A DNA stretch of 64,000 nucleotides from Xenophilus sp. E41 (GCF_003671765.1 NZ_QPIB01000012.1:519366-583365), one strand, 5' to 3'. Positions 43,726 through 53,244 are shown, numbered from the stretch's first letter. Program-made: numbers and translations. Notes: generated by a model from the letters alone, not told the origin.

Positions 43726-43755
43726 AAAAAGCCCGTCGACGACGGGCTTTTTTTT
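43726..43755. terminator. bidirectional Rho-independent terminator
   Basis: aaaaagcccgtc-gac-gacgggcttttt is a 12-bp stem with a 3-base loop and T/A tracts on both sides. It ends the ribonuclease-barstar unit on the plus strand and the lptD-surA-rsmA unit on the minus strand. Confidence 0.92.
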
Positions 43756-43776
43756 CGCCTGCGCGCAGACGGCGGC

Positions 43777-44553
43777 TCAGTCCGCGGTGGCCTGGGCCAG
43801 CGCGACGTACTCGGCCACGGGCACTTCCTCGGCGCGGCGCTGGGTGTCGAAGCTGCCGGCGAAATTCCGCGCCTCGAGCCAGCGGCCCAGCGTGTGGCGC
43901 AGCAGCTTGCGCCGCTGGCTGAAAGCGAGCTGCACGAGCGATTCGAGGTGTGGGACGTCGACCGGCGCCGGCGCGGCGCGCGGCACCATGCGCACCACCG
44001 CACTGTCCACACGCGGCGGCGGCTCGAAGCTGCCGGGCGGCACGAACAGGATGTTCTCCATCGCGTAGCGCCACTGCAGCATCACCGACAGCCGGCCGTA
44101 GTCCGCCGTGGCCGGCGCCGCCACCATGCGGTCGATCACTTCCTTCTGCAGCATGAAGTGCTGGTCGGCCACGCGGTCCGCCCAGCGCAGCAGGTGGAAG
44201 AGGATGGGCGTGGAGATGTTGTAGGGCAGGTTGCCCACCACGCGCAGCGCCGCACTGCCTGCGCCAGCGAGCCGGTCGGCAAGCGCACCGAAATCGACCC
44301 TGAGCACGTCGGACTCCACCACGTCGAGCTGCGCATGGCCGCGCAGGCGGGCGGCGAGGTCGCGGTCGAGCTCGATCACCGTGAGCCGGCCCAGGCGCTC
44401 GACCAGCGGCTGCGTGAGCGCCGCCAGGCCCGGCCCGATCTCGACCATCGGGTCGCCCGGCCTGGGCGCGATCTCGCGCACGATCGCATCGATGATCGCG
44501 CCGTCGGACAGGAAATGCTGGCCGAAGCGCTTGCGCGGCGCGTGCGCCTTCAT
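43777..44553 (-). CDS. rsmA: 16S rRNA A1518/A1519 dimethyltransferase
   Basis: A 258-residue KsgA-family enzyme that dimethylates two adjacent adenines in helix 45 of 16S rRNA, a late step of 30S assembly. The N-terminal [11 protein letters not shown], the AdoMet motif [11 protein letters not shown] and the catalytic [11 protein letters not shown] are all present. The ATG at 44553 (MKAHAPRK) was chosen over an upstream in-frame start. It follows surA by 170 bp; the pdxA gene that often lies between surA and ksgA is absent here. Confidence 0.96.
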   Translation of the reverse strand: MKAHAPRKRFGQHFLSDGAIIDAIVREIAPRPGDPMVEIGPGLAALTQPLVERLGRLTVIELDRDLAARLRGHAQLDVVESDVLRVDFGALADRLAGAGSAALRVVGNLPYNISTPILFHLLRWADRVADQHFMLQKEVIDRMVAAPATADYGRLSVMLQWRYAMENILFVPPGSFEPPPRVDSAVVRMVPRAAPAPVDVPHLESLVQLAFSQRRKLLRHTLGRWLEARNFAGSFDTQRRAEEVPVAEYVALAQATAD

Positions 44554-44723
44554 GTGCGCGATCAGGACGTGTGAATGAATCCGGCGTGGCCGAGCAGCGC
44601 GCCGAAACGCGGCCAATCAAGGCGCCAAGCGCAGCCATGGCCCGGGCCATGGCGAGCATTTGCAACGCGGAGTGGGCGTGCTTTGGCGTGATGAGCGGGC
44701 ATGTCGGACTCTTTCACACGTTC

Positions 44724-46157
44724 TCAGGACTGCGGCGGCTCGCGCAGCTCGACGTAGGCGCGGTTGCGCACTTCCTGCGCCCAGGCCTCGTAGGCGTCGT
44801 CCATCTTCTTGTCGCGCAGCGCGTTGCGTGCGGCGGTGCGCAGTTCCTCGGGGTTGAGCCTGGCGTCGCGCCGGCCTTCGACCTGGATCAGGTGCACGCC
44901 GAAGCGGGTGCTGATCGGTTCGCTGATCTGGCCCGGCTGCAGGCGGCTCATCGCGTCCTCGAACTCGGGCACGAAGGTGCCCGGCACCGTCCAGCCCAGC
45001 TCGCCGCCATTGCGGGCACTGCCGGTGTCCTGCGACTGGTCGCGCGCCAGCGTGGCGAAGTCCGCGGTGCCGCTCTGGATGCGACGCTTGTAGTCGTTGA
45101 GCAGGGCCACGACCTGTTCGGGCGTGCGGTTGGCGTCCGGACGGATGAGGATGTGGCGCACCTGGGTCTGCGTCACCACGCCGTCGGCACCGGCGCTCGC
45201 GCGCTCGCGCGCCAGCACCTTGATCACGTGGAAGCCGGCGCCCGAGCGCACCGGGCCGGCGATGCCGCCCACGGGGGTCGACTGCGTGCTCTCGACGAAC
45301 AGCGGCGGGTAGCGGTCGGCATTGCGCAGGCCCAGTGCACCGCCGCTGCTGCGCGCGTCGGGAGCGTCCGATGCTTCGGCCGCGAGCTTGGCGAAATCCT
45401 CACCGGCCCGCGCACGGCGGGCGATGTCCTGTGCGCGCTGCTGCAGTGCCGCCACCTGCGAGGCACTGGCGTTCTCGGGCACGGTCACCAGCACCTGGGC
45501 CAGGTTGATGTCCTGGGCGCCGGGAGCGTTGGCGCCGCCGCGCTGGTCGCGCAGGAACTGGTCGACCTCGGCGTCGGTGACCTTAACCTTGGACTCGAGT
45601 TCGCGCTCGCGCAATCGGGTGAGCAGCAGCTGGTTGCGCACGTTGGTGCGGAACTCCTCGCGCGAGAGGCCCGCCTGGGCAATGCGCTGCTGCAGCTCGG
45701 CAACGCTCAGGTTGTTCTGCCGCGCCACGACGGCCACGCCCTGGTCGACCGCCGTGTCGTCGACGCGCACGCCCTGTTCCTTGGCCAGCTGCAGCTGCGC
45801 CTTCTCGGAGATGAGCTGCTCGAGCACTTGCTTGGCGAGCTGGGCGCGCGGCATGCGCTCGATCTCGGGCCCGCCGTCCTGCAACACGCGGTCGATGCGC
45901 TTTTGCACCTCGGTGTTGGTGATGGGCTCCGAATTGACCAGCGCCACGATGAATTCCGCGGCGCGCTGGGCCTGCGGGGCGGCCGGCGGCCGGGCATTGG
46001 CGGGCGGCACCGCGACCGCGGGCCCGGCCCGCATGATGTCGGTGATGCCCATCGGCCGCTGCGTGCGCTGCTGCTGCGCGCGCTGGGTCTGGGCCACGGC
46101 GGTGGTCGCCAGCGCGGCCGCGCAGGCCAGCGCGAGGGTGGAACGCAGGAAGTTCAT
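44724..46157 (-). CDS. surA: periplasmic chaperone / peptidyl-prolyl isomerase
   Basis: A 477-residue SurA. A signal peptide (MNFLRSTLALACAAALATTA, cleaved after about VAQ) is followed by the SurA N-domain (AAEFIVALVNSEPITNTEV), two parvulin domains (about 200-305 and 320-425; GGALGLRNADRYPPLF and GGELGWTVPGTFVPEFE) and a C-terminal helix. It chaperones outer-membrane proteins, including LptD, whose gene is immediately upstream (24-bp gap). The two form a conserved operon with rsmA. Confidence 0.96.
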   Translation of the reverse strand: MNFLRSTLALACAAALATTAVAQTQRAQQQRTQRPMGITDIMRAGPAVAVPPANARPPAAPQAQRAAEFIVALVNSEPITNTEVQKRIDRVLQDGGPEIERMPRAQLAKQVLEQLISEKAQLQLAKEQGVRVDDTAVDQGVAVVARQNNLSVAELQQRIAQAGLSREEFRTNVRNQLLLTRLRERELESKVKVTDAEVDQFLRDQRGGANAPGAQDINLAQVLVTVPENASASQVAALQQRAQDIARRARAGEDFAKLAAEASDAPDARSSGGALGLRNADRYPPLFVESTQSTPVGGIAGPVRSGAGFHVIKVLARERASAGADGVVTQTQVRHILIRPDANRTPEQVVALLNDYKRRIQSGTADFATLARDQSQDTGSARNGGELGWTVPGTFVPEFEDAMSRLQPGQISEPISTRFGVHLIQVEGRRDARLNPEELRTAARNALRDKKMDDAYEAWAQEVRNRAYVELREPPQS

Positions 46158-46181
46158 GGCGATGTCCTTGCTCGGGCGAAC

Positions 46182-48674
46182 TCAGTCGTAGTTGGTGAAG
46201 CGGCTCGGTGCCGGGATGGGCGAGCGCAGCGGCTGGTAGCGCGGCACGTTGAGCTGCAGGGTCTGCATGGGGCTGGAGCCCAGGCTGGAGAAGCCCAGGA
46301 ATTCCAGCTGGAACATGATCCGCTTGGTCGAGGTGGCCAGGCCGGTGCTGGTCTTCTCCAGCACGACGCGGCCGATGTAGCAGCAGCCGTCGTATTCGAA
46401 GCCGATGATCGCATCGGTCACGCCCGGCCGGTCGCCGGCGCTGGCGTACACCGGACGGCCAAGGCTGTTGAATGACGAAGGCTTGTCGCGCAGGCTGTAG
46501 TTGAGCCGGCCCACGGCATACCAGCGGCCGCCGCCCTGGCCACGGCCCGGGCCGAGGTCCTTGCCCTTGTCGCCCCACAGGTCGTTCAGGGGCCACTGCC
46601 AGCCCAGGTCGATCGACTCGTTGCCCGCCCCGTTGGGCGAGATGCGATCGGCCTGGTAGCGGTACGACACGCTCAGCGTGCGATAGGGCCCGGGCGTGTA
46701 GCGCGCCGTGACGGTGCTGCGGTTGGAGCGCCGGTCGTCGGGGTTGTACTGGACCGTCGTGTCCAGGCTCCACTTGGGGCTGAGATTGATCTGCGCGCCC
46801 AGCATCAGGTCGCTGGAGCGATCGGTCACGGGCAGGGTGCCCGCCGTGGTGAGGGTCGTCCCGTCGACCACGTTGGTCAGCGTCGGCATGGTCACGCGCT
46901 GGTCGGAGAAGCGCCGCCGCTGCGCGATGCCGAAGCGCGCCAGTTCGGCACCGCTGTCCGGATCGAGCAGGCGCGACGTCAAGCCCAGCGTGAGCGCATT
47001 GGTCGAGGAGATCCGGTCGTTGCCCGAGAACTCGTTCTCGGTGAACAGCGTGGCGAAGCTGAAGTCGTTGGCCGCCGTGTCGTACACCGGCAGCCGGCTC
47101 TGGTCGCGGTAGGGCGTGTAGACGTAGAAGGCACGCGGCTCCAGCGTCTGGCGGAAGGCCTTGCCGAACAGGTTCACGTCGCGCTCGAAGGTCATGCCGC
47201 TGTCGAGGCTGAAGGTCGGCACGGTGCGGGTGGCCGAGGTGCGGCCGTCGGACATCTGACCATCCAGCTGATAGCTGGTGGCATGCAGCTGCACCTTGGG
47301 CGTGATGTACGCACCCGGCGTCGTGAAGGGCCGGCTCAGGCTCGCGAGCGCGTAGGCGCGGTCGCCGTTGGGCTGGCCCTGTTCTGCCGTGCGGGCGCGA
47401 AAACGCGTGAAGTCGGTGTTCAGCGAGAAGTCGAGGCCGTTCCAGTCGTACTTCGCGTAGTTGGCCGTGAGCTGCGGCAGCCGGTCGTACGGCGGCACGA
47501 TCGGCGACGCCGAGTACTGCAGCGTCTGGTACGACAGCGCGCGCACCTGACCGCTCCAGTCGCCCTTGCCCCAGTTCAGCGAGCCGTCGATCGGCAGCAG
47601 GCGCGTGATGAGCGAGGGCGTGCGGTTGAAGTCGCGCCAGTAGTCGTCGTCGCTGACGCGGTTGGCTTCGAGGTTGAGGTTCAGCGAATCGAGGCCGATC
47701 TTGCTGGTGTCGAATTTCTGCCGGTATTTGCCCCAGAGCCCCCAGCGATCGCGGTTGCGCAACTGGTCGTCGGGCATGTAGTCCAGCCGCACCTCGCCGC
47801 TGTAGTCCTTCTCGAGGAAGCGGAACTCGTTGGCGACGTTGATGCCGCGCTTGCTCATCACCGTGGGCGTGAACGTGGCGTCGCGGTTGGGCGCGATGTT
47901 CCAGTAGTAGGGCAGCGCGAGTTCGAGGCCGTTCACGCTGTCCATGCCGATCGTCGGCGGCAGGAAGCCGCTCTTGCGCTCGTTGTTCAGCGGGAAGCTC
48001 ACGCTCGGGATCGGCGGCGTGCTCACGCCCATGAAGGTGAGCTTGACGTTCTCGGCCGTGCCGACGTTCTCTTCGTTGTCGGTGCGCAGGTTGGCGGCGC
48101 TCAGGAACCACGCCGGCATCCAGCCCGGGTAGTCCTCGCGGCGGCAGGTGGTGTAGGTGGCGCGGCGTGCGATGGCGCGGTCGGCATCGACGAAATCGAC
48201 GCGTTCGGCTTCGCCATGGGCGCCGGTGGCCAGCAGCTTGTAGCGCACGTTGTTGAAGAAGCCCTCGAAGGTCTCGACCTTCAGTTCGAGCTGCGGGCCC
48301 TCGTAGACGTTCCCGGCCTGGTTCACCCGCACGTTGCCGGTGGCCTTGGCGAGGTCGTCGGGCTGGTAGTACTCCAGCCGGTCAGCGTGGATCACGGTGT
48401 CGCCGCGACGCAGCGACGCGTTGCCTTCGACGATGGTCTCCAGGTCGGGACGGCCGGACACGCGGTCGCCCTCGACGATGCTGGGGCGCTGGCCGCGCTC
48501 GGCCGGCGGAATGGTTTCGGCCAGCATCGGCGTGCGCTTGAGCACCAGCGGTGCGTCCGGCTCGCCGCCCGCCTGGGCCCAGGCGCCGTGCGCATGCAGC
48601 ACGGCGAGCGTCAGCAGCGCCAGAGGCAGCGGCGGCAGGCACCGCGGCCGGGGCGCTCGGTTCGGATCAGGCAT
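46182..48674 (-). CDS. lptD: LPS-assembly protein LptD
   Basis: An outer-membrane protein of about 830 residues that inserts lipopolysaccharide in the outer leaflet with LptE. A signal peptide (LPLALLTLAVLHAHGAWAQA) is followed by an OstA-like N-terminal domain (about 80-200: NASLRRGDTVIHADRLEYY) and a beta-barrel. Conserved cysteines for the interdomain disulfides are visible: one in TYTTCRRED and the pair in EYDGCCYIGRV near the C-terminus. The ATG at 48674 is preferred; a GTG 12 codons upstream is possible. It is divergent from amgK. Confidence 0.96.
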   Translation of the reverse strand: MPDPNRAPRPRCLPPLPLALLTLAVLHAHGAWAQAGGEPDAPLVLKRTPMLAETIPPAERGQRPSIVEGDRVSGRPDLETIVEGNASLRRGDTVIHADRLEYYQPDDLAKATGNVRVNQAGNVYEGPQLELKVETFEGFFNNVRYKLLATGAHGEAERVDFVDADRAIARRATYTTCRREDYPGWMPAWFLSAANLRTDNEENVGTAENVKLTFMGVSTPPIPSVSFPLNNERKSGFLPPTIGMDSVNGLELALPYYWNIAPNRDATFTPTVMSKRGINVANEFRFLEKDYSGEVRLDYMPDDQLRNRDRWGLWGKYRQKFDTSKIGLDSLNLNLEANRVSDDDYWRDFNRTPSLITRLLPIDGSLNWGKGDWSGQVRALSYQTLQYSASPIVPPYDRLPQLTANYAKYDWNGLDFSLNTDFTRFRARTAEQGQPNGDRAYALASLSRPFTTPGAYITPKVQLHATSYQLDGQMSDGRTSATRTVPTFSLDSGMTFERDVNLFGKAFRQTLEPRAFYVYTPYRDQSRLPVYDTAANDFSFATLFTENEFSGNDRISSTNALTLGLTSRLLDPDSGAELARFGIAQRRRFSDQRVTMPTLTNVVDGTTLTTAGTLPVTDRSSDLMLGAQINLSPKWSLDTTVQYNPDDRRSNRSTVTARYTPGPYRTLSVSYRYQADRISPNGAGNESIDLGWQWPLNDLWGDKGKDLGPGRGQGGGRWYAVGRLNYSLRDKPSSFNSLGRPVYASAGDRPGVTDAIIGFEYDGCCYIGRVVLEKTSTGLATSTKRIMFQLEFLGFSSLGSSPMQTLQLNVPRYQPLRSPIPAPSRFTNYD

Positions 48675-48817
48675 CGGTACGGAACGGCAAACTTGGGTCG
48701 AAGGGGCCACGCGGGCCGGCCCTGCGCGACGCGCGGTGTCCGGGGCCGGGCACTGCGGGCTCCGCCAGCGGCCGCAAGCCTGCAGCGCAGGGCGGATTTG
48801 TAGAATCGAGATTATCC

Positions 48818-50059
48818 ATGACAGCCCCTTTGCCCCCGGCCGCCGGCCCGGAACGACCGAGCCTGCCGGGTGTGCCGCCGGCGTCTACTCCCGCCGCACC
48901 CGTCGCCTGGGCCGATCCGGCCCGCGCCGAAGCCTTCGCCCGCTGGATCGAGGCGATCGCGCCCGCCCAGGGGCTGCGGCCCGACACCGTGCGGCTGGCC
49001 TCGGCCGACGCCAGCTTCCGCCGCTACCTGCGCGTCGACACCGCCACGCCGGGCTTGGCGCGCATCGTGATGGACGCGCCGCCCGACAAGGAGGACAGCC
49101 GACCCTTCGTGAAGGTGGCGGCGCTGATGCGCGAGGCGGGCGTGACCGCGCCCGAGGTGCTCGCCTGGGACGAGCCCCAGGGCTTCATGCTGCTCGACGA
49201 CCTGGGCCATCAGACGATGCTGGACCGCATCGACCGCGACCATGCCGAGGCCAACCGGCCGCGCTACGAGCAGGCCATCGACGCGCTGATCCGCTGGCAG
49301 CTCGCCTCCAGGCCCGGCGTGCTGCCGCCCTACGACGCCGCGCTGCTGCAGCGCGAGTTGCAGCTCTTTCCCGACTGGTACCTGGCGAAGCACCGCGGCG
49401 TCGCGGTCGAAGGCAGGCTCAAGGAGACCCTGGACAAGACCTTCGCGCTGATCGTGCAGGACAACCTGCGCGCCGCGCCGGTGTACGTGCACCGCGACTT
49501 CATGCCGCGCAACCTCATGGTCTGGGACGCGCCCGAGCCGCCGCCGGGCCGCCCCAAGGCGGCGAGCGCCCCCGGACTCCGCGACGCCGGAGCCCCTTCC
49601 CCGGCTCGGGGCAGCGAACCTCGCGAAGCGGGGAGCGTGGGGGCCATGCCCCTGGCTGTGCTGGATTTTCAGGACGCGGTCTACGGTCCCATCACCTACG
49701 ACATCGCCAGCCTGATGCGCGATGCCTTCCTGAGCTGGGACGAGGACTTCGTCATCGACATCACGGTGCGCTACTGGCAGGCGGCGCGCAAGGCCGGGCT
49801 GCCGGTCGACGAGGACTTCGGTGACTTCTACCGCGCCGTGGAGTGGATGGGCCTGCAGCGGCACCTGAAGGTCGCGGGCATCTTCGCCCGCCTGACCTTG
49901 CGCGACGGCAAGCCCAAGTACCTCGCCGACACGCCGCGCTTCATCGCCTACATCCGCGCCACCGCCAGCCGCTACCGCGAGCTGACGCCGCTGCTGCGCC
50001 TGATCGACCAGGTCGAGGGCACCGAGGCCGCAACCGGCTACGCCTTCGGCCGGATGTGA
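48818..50059 (+). CDS. amgK: N-acetylmuramate/N-acetylglucosamine 1-kinase
   Basis: A 413-residue aminoglycoside-phosphotransferase-fold kinase. AmgK phosphorylates recycled MurNAc and GlcNAc at C1, feeding MurU. Seen: RLASADASFRRYLRVD near residue 60, FMLLDDLGHQTML, the catalytic VHRDFMPRNLMVWD near 225 and VLDFQDAVYGP near 285. Between these last two lies a Pro/Ala/Gly-rich insertion of about 38 residues (49532-49646) not expected in the family, which explains the extra length over the usual 340-350. A TAGAAT box at 48801-48806 suggests a very short 5' leader. It is divergent from lptD. Confidence 0.92.
   Translation: MTAPLPPAAGPERPSLPGVPPASTPAAPVAWADPARAEAFARWIEAIAPAQGLRPDTVRLASADASFRRYLRVDTATPGLARIVMDAPPDKEDSRPFVKVAALMREAGVTAPEVLAWDEPQGFMLLDDLGHQTMLDRIDRDHAEANRPRYEQAIDALIRWQLASRPGVLPPYDAALLQRELQLFPDWYLAKHRGVAVEGRLKETLDKTFALIVQDNLRAAPVYVHRDFMPRNLMVWDAPEPPPGRPKAASAPGLRDAGAPSPARGSEPREAGSVGAMPLAVLDFQDAVYGPITYDIASLMRDAFLSWDEDFVIDITVRYWQAARKAGLPVDEDFGDFYRAVEWMGLQRHLKVAGIFARLTLRDGKPKYLADTPRFIAYIRATASRYRELTPLLRLIDQVEGTEAATGYAFGRM
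49532..49646. repeat. in-frame repeat-derived insertion in amgK
   Basis: The DNA reads as a GC-rich mosaic (ccccttccccggctcgggg hairpin, then tcgcgaagcggggagcgtgg) like intergenic elements of this family of bacteria and related to the tail of the element at 57702-57757 (gccgcgaagcggcttggggg). It is translated in frame as Pro/Ala/Gly/Arg-rich residues between the two catalytic motifs. Confidence 0.55.
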
Positions 50060-50060
50060 A

Positions 50061-50126
50061 CCTGCAAGCCCGATCGGCCTGCAGCGCCCGTCCTGCTTGC
50101 GTCGCCAGCCATCGATTTCATAGCAT
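50061..50126 (-). repeat. intergenic repeat family A filling the amgK-rsmE gap
   Basis: On the minus strand: gctatgaaatcgatggct, a degenerate hairpin, gggcgctgcaggccgat and cgggcttgcagg. It starts 2 bp after the amgK stop and ends 3 bp before the rsmE ATG, so it is the whole intercistronic spacer and would precede or contain the rsmE ribosome-binding region. Confidence 0.75.
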
Positions 50127-50128
50127 CT

Positions 50129-50854
50129 ATGCCGCGCATCCATTGCCCCGACGCCTTGAGCCCCGGCCAGTCGCTGGCCTTGCCGGCGGGCGCCGCGCGC
50201 CATGTGCAGGTGCTGCGCCTGCAGCCGGGCGACGCCTTGACGCTCTTCGACGGCCGCGGCGGCGAATACGCCGCCACCGTCGAGCGCATGGGCCGCAGCG
50301 ACGTGCAGGTGCAGGTCGGTGCCCACGACCCGGTGGAGCGCGAGGCGCCGATCGCCGTGCACCTGGCGGTCGGCATGCCGGCCAACGAACGCATGGACTG
50401 GCTGGTCGAGAAGGCCGCCGAGCTGGGCGCGGCCAGCATCCAGCCCCTGGTGACGGCCCATGGCGTGCTGCGCCTGGCCGGCGAACGGGCCGAGAAGAAG
50501 CGCGCCCACTGGCAGGCGGTGGCCATTGCCGCCTGCGAACAGTGCGGCCGCAACCGCGTGCCGCCGGTGCATGCGCCCCTGGCTTTCGACGCCTGGATGG
50601 CCGCGCTGCCGGACGCAGACGACGCGCGGCTGCTGCTGGCCTTCGCGCCGGACGCCAGGGCACTGCGCGACAGCACGGCCGCAGGCGCCGCCGGCATCAC
50701 CGTGTTGAGCGGCCCCGAAGGCGGGCTCAACGCGCAGGAAGAAGCGGCCGCACGCGCGCGCGGCTTTCAGGCCGTGACGCTGGGGCCCCGCGTCCTGCGC
50801 GCCGAGACGGCCGCCCTCGCGGCGCTCGTGGGGCTGCTGGCGCTGCCCGCCTGA
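50129..50854 (+). CDS. rsmE: 16S rRNA m3U1498 methyltransferase
   Basis: A 241-residue SPOUT-class methyltransferase that N3-methylates U1498. An N-terminal PUA-like domain (about 1-75: RHVQVLRLQPGDALTLFDG) is followed by the knotted catalytic domain with VEKAAELGAASIQPL, EQCGRN, LSGPEGGL and the C-terminal LGPRVLRAETA. It lies 69 bp after amgK. Its last 88 bp overlap the 3' end of the convergent lysR gene. Confidence 0.95.
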   Translation: MPRIHCPDALSPGQSLALPAGAARHVQVLRLQPGDALTLFDGRGGEYAATVERMGRSDVQVQVGAHDPVEREAPIAVHLAVGMPANERMDWLVEKAAELGAASIQPLVTAHGVLRLAGERAEKKRAHWQAVAIAACEQCGRNRVPPVHAPLAFDAWMAALPDADDARLLLAFAPDARALRDSTAAGAAGITVLSGPEGGLNAQEEAAARARGFQAVTLGPRVLRAETAALAALVGLLALPA

Positions 50855-51744
50855 TCGGCCGCGGCCGACGCCGCCAGCCAGGCCGCAAAAGCCTCCACCA
50901 GCGCGTCGCCGACCTTGTGGGGCGCCACGAACACGCTGTAGCCGCGTGGGCCGCGGCCTTCATGGCCGTGGGCCTGGACGAGCTCGCCGGCGCGCAGTTC
51001 GCGCTCGACGCAGTAGCGCGGCACCAGTCCCACGCCCAGGTCGGCACGCACCGCCTCGACGAGCATCGAGAACAGGTCGAAGCGGTGCCCGCTCGCAGCG
51101 TGCATCGGCCGGCGCGCGATGCCGGCCTGGTCGAACCAGTCCTCCCACGCGCCCAACCGCGAGCTCAGCTGCAGCAGCGGCACCTCGCGGAAGTCGCCGC
51201 GCGCCACCGCGCGCTGCCAGCGCGAGCCCGGCGCGCTCGCCACCACACAGCGCTCGGCCATCAGTGGCCGAGCCTGCGCACCTGCCCACGCCGCGTCGTC
51301 GTACTGCACCGCCACGTCGAAGGCCGGCTCCTCCATGTAGATCTGCGTCGGGAAGACCTGCAGGTGCAGGCTGCAGGCCGGCTGCAGCGCGGCGAAGGCA
51401 GGCAGGCGGGGCACCAGCCAGCGCTCGGCGAAGACCGGCACCGCACCCACCAGCAGGCGCGTGCCGTCGGGGCGCTGTGCCATCGCCTCCAGCGTGTGGT
51501 TCTCCAGGCGCAGCAGGTCGCCGGCGATCTGCGCGTGGTAGCGGCGGCCCGCGTCGGTGAGCGCCGAGCCACGCGCCGTGCGCTGCACCAGCCGCACGCC
51601 GAGCTGCGCCTCGAGCTGGCGCAGCTGCTGGCTCACGGCGCTGTGCGTCAGGCACAGCTCCTCCGCCGCCTTGCCCACGCCGTGGTGGCGGGCGACGGCG
51701 TCGAGCACGAGCAGGGCGCGGGTGGTGGGGATGTGGCGGCGCAT
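50767..51744 (-). CDS. LysR-family transcriptional regulator (GcvA-like)
   Basis: A 325-residue regulator. The helix-turn-helix spans about 5-65 (ALLVLDAVARHHGVGKAAEE, then LTHSAVSQQLRQLEAQLG). The effector domain belongs to the GcvA-like subgroup (LLQLSSRLGAWEDWFDQAG). The C-terminal 30 residues are low-complexity and overlap rsmE antisense, so the true functional C-terminus may be shorter. It is divergent from the M20 peptidase (126-bp gap) and probably regulates it. Confidence 0.92.
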   Translation of the reverse strand: MRRHIPTTRALLVLDAVARHHGVGKAAEELCLTHSAVSQQLRQLEAQLGVRLVQRTARGSALTDAGRRYHAQIAGDLLRLENHTLEAMAQRPDGTRLLVGAVPVFAERWLVPRLPAFAALQPACSLHLQVFPTQIYMEEPAFDVAVQYDDAAWAGAQARPLMAERCVVASAPGSRWQRAVARGDFREVPLLQLSSRLGAWEDWFDQAGIARRPMHAASGHRFDLFSMLVEAVRADLGVGLVPRYCVERELRAGELVQAHGHEGRGPRGYSVFVAPHKVGDALVEAFAAWLAASAAADQAGSASSPTSAARAAVSARRTRGPSVTA

Positions 51745-51870
51745 GTAAGAAAAACTGACGGCGTCGAAGATTAAAGCAGAGCGCGCCGGCGCGGGCGGCC
51801 CAACAATGTGCGGCGGCCCGTGCCAGCACGGGCGCCCGCACCGCCAACCCTTTCCATCGCCGAGTCCGAT

Positions 51871-53244
51871 ATGCACCCGTTGCCGCGCCCCCTCGTCTCC
51901 ACCCTGGCCCTCGCGATCGCCGTCCTTGCCGCCGGCGCCGCGCAGGCCCAGACCTTCAGCGCCGTCGCGCCCACGCCCGCGCAGGTGCGCCCGGCGGTGG
52001 ACCAGGCCTACACGCAGCTGCTGTCGGCATCGCAGGTGCAGCAACTGCTCGAGGCGGTGAAGGCCGACCACGAACGCTCGGTCGAGGACCTGAGGATGCT
52101 CACCGAGATCGAGGCGCCGCCCTTCAAGGAACAGAAGCGCGCCGAGGCCTTCCTCGCGCGCATGAAGGCGCTGGGCCTGGCCGACGCGAAGATCGACGCC
52201 GAGGGCAACGTGGTCGGCCTGCGCAAGGGCACCGGTGGACCTGGAGGAAGTGGCCCGAAGCTGCTGATCTCGGCCCACCTGGACACGGTGTTCCCGGCCG
52301 GCACCGACGTGAAGGTGAAGGACCTGGGCAACGGCAAGCTCGCCGCGCCCGGCATCTCCGACGACACGCGCGGGCTGGCGGTGCTGCTGTCGTGGCTGAA
52401 GGTGCTCAACGACCACAAGGTGCAGACCGTCGGCGATCTGCTCTTCGTCGGCAACGTGGGCGAGGAGGAGCTGGGCAACCTGCGCGGCATGAAGCGCATC
52501 TTTGCCGACCATCTCGACATCGACGGCATGGTGGGCCTGGAGCCGGCGCCGGACGGCAGCGTGCTCATCCTGGGCACCGGCAGCCACCGCTACGAAGTGA
52601 CTTTCAAGGGCCCGGGCGGCCACAGCTATGGCGCCTTCGGCCAGGTGCCCAGCGCCATCCACGGCATGGGCCGCGCGATCGCGAAGATCGCCGAGGTGAA
52701 GACGCCGAGCTTCCCGAAGACCACATTCACGGTCGGCACCGTGAGCGGCGGCACCTCGGTCAACACCATCGCGCCGGAAGCAAAGATGGCGGTGGACATC
52801 CGCTCCGACCAGATGGAGCCGCTGCTGGAGACCGAAAAGAAGATCCTTGCCGCGATCGACGAGGCGGTGGTCGAGGAGAACAAGCGCTGGAACGTGAACA
52901 CGCTGAGCGTGAGCACCAAGCTCATCGGCGACCGCCCGGGCGGCAGGACGCCGCCGGACTCGGTGATCGTCGAGGCGGCCACGCGCGCGAATGCTTCCTT
53001 CGGCCACAAGACGCTGCTGTCGGGCGCGAGCACCGACGCCAACGTGCCGATGTCGCTCGGCATCCCGGCCATCATCATCGGTGGCGGCGGCAAGACCGGC
53101 GGCTTCCACGCGATGAGCGAGTGGATCGACGTGACGGACGGCTGGAAGGGCGCGCAGAACTCGCTGGTCACCGTGCTGGGGCTGGTGGGCGTGCAGGGCG
53201 TGACGCAACCGCTGCTCGAGAAACGGCCGCCGCGCGCCAAATAA
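51871..53244 (+). CDS. exported M20 family metallopeptidase
   Basis: A 457-residue zinc peptidase. A signal peptide (LVSTLALAIAVLAAGAAQAQ) implies a periplasmic enzyme. Metal ligands are visible in LISAHLDTVFPAG (His, Asp), GISDDTRG (Asp), NVGEEELGN (catalytic and binding Glu) and GGFHAMSEW (His). A dimerisation domain lies at about 245-355. M20 enzymes cut dipeptides, aminoacyl conjugates or tripeptides; the specificity is unknown. It is divergent from the LysR regulator, which probably controls it. Confidence 0.93.
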   Translation: MHPLPRPLVSTLALAIAVLAAGAAQAQTFSAVAPTPAQVRPAVDQAYTQLLSASQVQQLLEAVKADHERSVEDLRMLTEIEAPPFKEQKRAEAFLARMKALGLADAKIDAEGNVVGLRKGTGGPGGSGPKLLISAHLDTVFPAGTDVKVKDLGNGKLAAPGISDDTRGLAVLLSWLKVLNDHKVQTVGDLLFVGNVGEEELGNLRGMKRIFADHLDIDGMVGLEPAPDGSVLILGTGSHRYEVTFKGPGGHSYGAFGQVPSAIHGMGRAIAKIAEVKTPSFPKTTFTVGTVSGGTSVNTIAPEAKMAVDIRSDQMEPLLETEKKILAAIDEAVVEENKRWNVNTLSVSTKLIGDRPGGRTPPDSVIVEAATRANASFGHKTLLSGASTDANVPMSLGIPAIIIGGGGKTGGFHAMSEWIDVTDGWKGAQNSLVTVLGLVGVQGVTQPLLEKRPPRAK

